7,735 nucleotides of DNA from Pseudomonadota bacterium (GTDB lineage Bacteria; Pseudomonadota; Gammaproteobacteria; Pseudomonadales; Azotimanducaceae): NCBI GenBank assembly GCA_027622495.1, contig JAQBYL010000191.1:1-7735 (forward strand), read 5' to 3'. The translations under genes were made by a program, and so were the position numbers. Below are positions 5,843 through 7,735 of the stretch, piece by piece (position 1 is the stretch's first letter; every line of letters begins with the position of its first letter). Below the pieces are notes generated by a model. The model saw nothing but the letters and a program-made list of their open reading frames with translations. It was not told the DNA's origin and ran no database searches.

Positions 5843-6529
5843 GTGTCCTTTACCCAAGATGAATGCCGATCGTTTCTGGCTGACCCCCCGGGATGGCTCG
5901 ATAGTGTGGCGATTTCAGTTTCCAACCTGATCAGCACACCGTCGGTCAAAGGAAAGCCCGACAAACTTACGTTTCGCCCCTCTGCAGGCAGCGGTTTCAG
6001 GAGTGCCGGAAGCAAAGAAACACCGATCCCCGTTTACATGCTCTCGAAGGCCAAAGAGGACGAAGTGAGTTTCGACGCCTACATTGCTGAATATGTGCAG
6101 GGTAAAACAACGCCAACTATGCTCGGCGGAGATGCCAGTCTGTGTTTCACCGCCAATATGAACGGATGCACTTTCGGCATCGGCACGCAGGCGACACCGG
6201 CGGACTCCCTGCTGGTTTCACATGGCAACGCCGCGGGTTCGAAAGGACTGAGCGGTCTGGCCGGTGTGGTCAAACCGTCAACAATCCTCGAAATTCAGAA
6301 CTCAGTGCAGCACACCTGGGCGCGCGAGGTGCACGGGACCGGTCAGGTGTTTGAGCCGGAGCACTACCGCACCGGTGGCCGCCAATCCATCACTTTCGGC
6401 TGGCGGGAGCAAGGCAAAAAGTGGAAGTTCTTTTTCCAGTCCTACGAGAAAGTGTCAGGGAGCAAGTGGCTTGTGCATGGTGTGAATCCGGTCGGGACCA
6501 ACCAGATTCTTGATCACTCGACCCAGTGA
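5843..6529 (+). CDS. Unrecognised protein with a CheD/CNF1/BLF1-like Thr-Cys-His pattern, possible glutamine deamidase
   Basis: I do not recognise this 228-residue protein by overall similarity. It starts VSFTQDECRSFLADPPGWLD and has no signal peptide or membrane segment. Its central segment reads SLCFTANMNGCTFGIG, then after a short loop LLVSHGNAAG. Counting from the GTG, T103, C109 and H127 are spaced T-x5-C-x17-H. CheD of Thermotoga uses Thr21/Cys27/His44 and Burkholderia BLF1 uses Thr88/Cys94/His106, so the Thr-Cys spacing of six is identical and the His distance is close. The N-G-C-T around the cysteine also resembles the S-G-C-T of CNF1. This suggests, but does not prove, a protein-glutamine deamidase or thiol hydrolase fold. 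The C-terminal half has aromatic-rich strands: SITFGWREQGKKWKFFFQSYEK (two stretches around residues 182-203). No immunity or secretion gene is adjacent. ATG starts at 5807 or 5744 are alternatives. Confidence 0.72.
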   Translation: MSFTQDECRSFLADPPGWLDSVAISVSNLISTPSVKGKPDKLTFRPSAGSGFRSAGSKETPIPVYMLSKAKEDEVSFDAYIAEYVQGKTTPTMLGGDASLCFTANMNGCTFGIGTQATPADSLLVSHGNAAGSKGLSGLAGVVKPSTILEIQNSVQHTWAREVHGTGQVFEPEHYRTGGRQSITFGWREQGKKWKFFFQSYEKVSGSKWLVHGVNPVGTNQILDHSTQ

Positions 6530-6674
6530 TTCCGGGCTGACCGAGGTCAAACACCATCGTTGGGCAAACGCTCGATTCGAACTCCTAAAATGAAGTAGTG
6601 AGTCGACTGCTTAGTCGATAGATGGTTACGAACACCCGGTTCTTCCACGAGCGAACTGAGCTTCCAGGAACCTT
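6530..6674. other. Convergent intergenic region, possible weak terminator
   Basis: These 145 bases lie between the stop of the deamidase-like gene and the stop of PPK2. No gene is visible. A stem of GGTTCTT (6638-6644) with AGGAACC (6666-6672), one G-T wobble and a long loop, is followed on the plus strand by TTCTAGTTTT, which extends into the end of PPK2. It could end plus-strand transcription, though the 21-base loop makes it weak. Confidence 0.35.
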
Positions 6675-7412
6675 CTAGTTTTGCTCGAGCAGCGGAAACT
6701 TGAGGTCAAGCTGCTCCATGGCCTCAACGATTGTTTTGGCAACTACGTAGTCGCGATACCAGCTCTGGTCTGCCGGAACAGGATGCCAGGGGATCTCTGA
6801 TCGGTTCAACATGTCCTCGTAGGCCCGCATATACCCGTCCCAGTGCTGGCGTTCTTCCCAATCACCGTCGTTGTGTTTGAACATCTTTACCAGATCAGTC
6901 TTCCGGCGATTTAACTTCTCTTCCTGCCTGGCATAAGAGATGTTGAGGAAAAATTTCAGGATCAGGGTGTCATTGCTATCGATCAGATTTTCGAATGCAT
7001 TGATTGCAGAAAATCGAAACGCTGCCGTGTCGTCATCGATCCACCCATGCACGCGCGTGATCAGCACGTCTTCGTAGTGCGACCGATTGAATACCTGTAT
7101 GTGACCTTTGGCTGGAACATGCGGATGCACGCGCCACAGGAAGTCGTGTGCAAGTTCTTCATCTGTTGGTTTTTTGAATCCCCGGGCGTTGATCCCTGAC
7201 GGATCACAGCCGCCGAACACTTTCTGGGTGGTGCCGTCTTTCCCTGAAGTGTCCATGCCCTGCAGAACCACAAGCAGGCTGTGGCGTCCTTCGGCGAGCA
7301 TCATTTCCTGCAACTCGCCAATGCGGCTGACAAGACTCTTCGTTTCATCGCGCACACTGTCCTCAGAAACGTTTTCCGGGGCACCAGTCGGCAGATCTGC
7401 AAGCCTGATCAA
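6675..7412 (-). CDS. ppk2: Polyphosphate kinase 2, class III-like polyphosphate:nucleotide phosphotransferase
   Basis: A 245-residue cytoplasmic enzyme that transfers phosphate between polyphosphate and nucleoside mono- or diphosphates. The Walker A motif is GMDTSGKDGT (52-61). The Walker B region HIQVFNRSHYEDVLITRVHG (104-123) has the FNRSHYEDVL form I associate with class III enzymes, which can phosphorylate AMP as well as ADP; class I enzymes typically read FDRSWYNR there. The lid region carries EEKLNRRKTD (164-173), then DGDWEERQHWDGYMRAYEDML (182-202) and PWHPVPADQSWYRD (208-221). The start is TTG at 7412, with GGAG six bases upstream, and it overlaps the TGA of the preceding small gene as TTGA. 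The N-terminus is a little shorter than in many relatives, but the conserved kinase core is complete. Class call rests on motifs only; substrate preference needs assay. Confidence 0.93.
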   Translation of the reverse strand: MIRLADLPTGAPENVSEDSVRDETKSLVSRIGELQEMMLAEGRHSLLVVLQGMDTSGKDGTTQKVFGGCDPSGINARGFKKPTDEELAHDFLWRVHPHVPAKGHIQVFNRSHYEDVLITRVHGWIDDDTAAFRFSAINAFENLIDSNDTLILKFFLNISYARQEEKLNRRKTDLVKMFKHNDGDWEERQHWDGYMRAYEDMLNRSEIPWHPVPADQSWYRDYVVAKTIVEAMEQLDLKFPLLEQN

Positions 7413-7729
7413 GTGCTGCTCCGCAGGCCTTGCGCAACATTCAGCGCATCGTGCAGGCGACCTTCAAACACGGTGTCGCCATTAACCGTCAGCTTCAACT
7501 GATCGGTGTCGGCCCAGTAACGTGCTTCAACGTAATGATGTTCTTCCCAGTTGAGCTCGACGTTGGTCCAGACATATTGCGGCTGGCGATCTGAACTTTC
7601 CCGGCGTTTGCGCAGCACGCCATCCATCCATAACTCCAGAGCGGCATCGTCAGTCACACGCAATTCGAGGGATTTGTGTCGATGCTGGAACCAGACGCCA
7701 CGCGCCGATGTTTTCTGCGACCCGATCAT
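7409..7729 (-). CDS. Conserved-looking hypothetical protein of 106 residues, coupled to ppk2
   Basis: I do not recognise this protein. It has no signal peptide or membrane helix. Alternating hydrophobic/charged patterns such as KSLELRVTDDAALELWMDG (19-37), HHYVEARYWADTDQLKLTVNG (64-84) and DTVFEGRL suggest a small beta-sandwich-like domain, with several exposed aromatic residues (W13, W34, W54, W61, W72). Its TGA stop overlaps the TTG start of PPK2, so the two are almost surely translationally coupled, and the protein may act with the kinase, for example by binding polyphosphate or a regulator (inference). The ATG at 7729 is six bases from the window edge; the frame stays open to the edge, so the true start could lie outside. 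Confidence 0.7.
   Translation of the reverse strand: MIGSQKTSARGVWFQHRHKSLELRVTDDAALELWMDGVLRKRRESSDRQPQYVWTNVELNWEEHHYVEARYWADTDQLKLTVNGDTVFEGRLHDALNVAQGLRSST
7419..7422 (-). promoter_or_regulatory. Ribosome binding site for the TTG start of ppk2
   Basis: GGAG on the minus strand, inside the end of the upstream gene, with six bases to TTG at 7412. Together with the TTGA stop/start overlap it supports TTG as the initiation codon. Confidence 0.7.
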
Positions 7730-7735
7730 TTTTTC

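Noticed and set aside
6561..6572. TGGGCAAACGCT also occurs (minus strand) inside the b561 gene at about 273-284
   Set aside because: A shared 12-mer is expected by chance a few times in a window of this size, and the flanks do not match.
6565..6590. GTTCGAATC on the minus strand, resembling a tRNA T-loop
   Set aside because: The flanking bases do not form the 5-bp T stem and no acceptor, D or anticodon arm is found around it.
1..7735. CRISPR array, insertion sequence, phage or integron signs
   Set aside because: No regularly spaced repeats, terminal inverted repeats with a transposase, or integrase-like genes were seen.

Overview
The window looks like ordinary chromosome from a free-living, probably marine or environmental gammaproteobacterium. 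GC content is moderate to fairly high (by eye, mid-50s per cent), genes are tightly packed with clear GGAG-type ribosome binding sites, and the products (cytochrome b561, CaiB/BaiF CoA-transferase, crotonase, quinone-oxidoreductase-like MDR reductase, class III-like PPK2) suit a metabolically versatile proteobacterium. I see no insertion sequence, phage gene, CRISPR array, rRNA or tRNA. The organism assignment is inferred from gene content only.

Layout. Positions 1-1444 (minus strand) hold a 349-residue secreted protein of unknown function, followed 30 bp downstream by a cytochrome b561 that runs off the window edge. A sparse stretch of about 300 bp (1445-1753) follows, with one doubtful small plus-strand frame. 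Positions 1754-3652 (minus) form a two-gene unit: a CaiB/BaiF CoA-transferase, then a SAM-dependent methyltransferase. A 146-bp divergent promoter region separates this unit from a plus-strand crotonase (3799-4614). The crotonase converges, across a hairpin, on a minus-strand MDR/PTGR-type reductase (4680-5696). A second 146-bp divergent region, carrying an imperfect direct repeat, leads to a 228-residue plus-strand protein of unknown function (5843-6529). This protein has a Thr-x5-Cys-x17-His arrangement resembling the CheD/CNF1/BLF1 glutamine-deamidase fold. The window ends with a minus-strand pair: a 106-residue hypothetical protein overlapping a polyphosphate kinase 2 (6675-7412).

How the genes may work together. 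CoA-transferase, crotonase and MDR reductase are three steps that could act on one carboxylic acid: activation by CoA transfer, isomerisation or hydration of the acyl-CoA, and NADPH reduction of a conjugated double bond. Their divergent arrangement fits a small catabolic or lipid-modifying locus, but the substrate cannot be read from the sequence. The crotonase lacks both classical hydratase glutamates, so simple enoyl-CoA hydration is unlikely. PPK2 and its small partner are a separate polyphosphate/nucleotide unit.

The most unusual item is the deamidase-like protein at 5843-6529. The rest is mostly recognisable housekeeping or accessory metabolism. Four of the nine supported genes use GTG or TTG starts, so several starts here rest on the ribosome binding site and not on an ATG.
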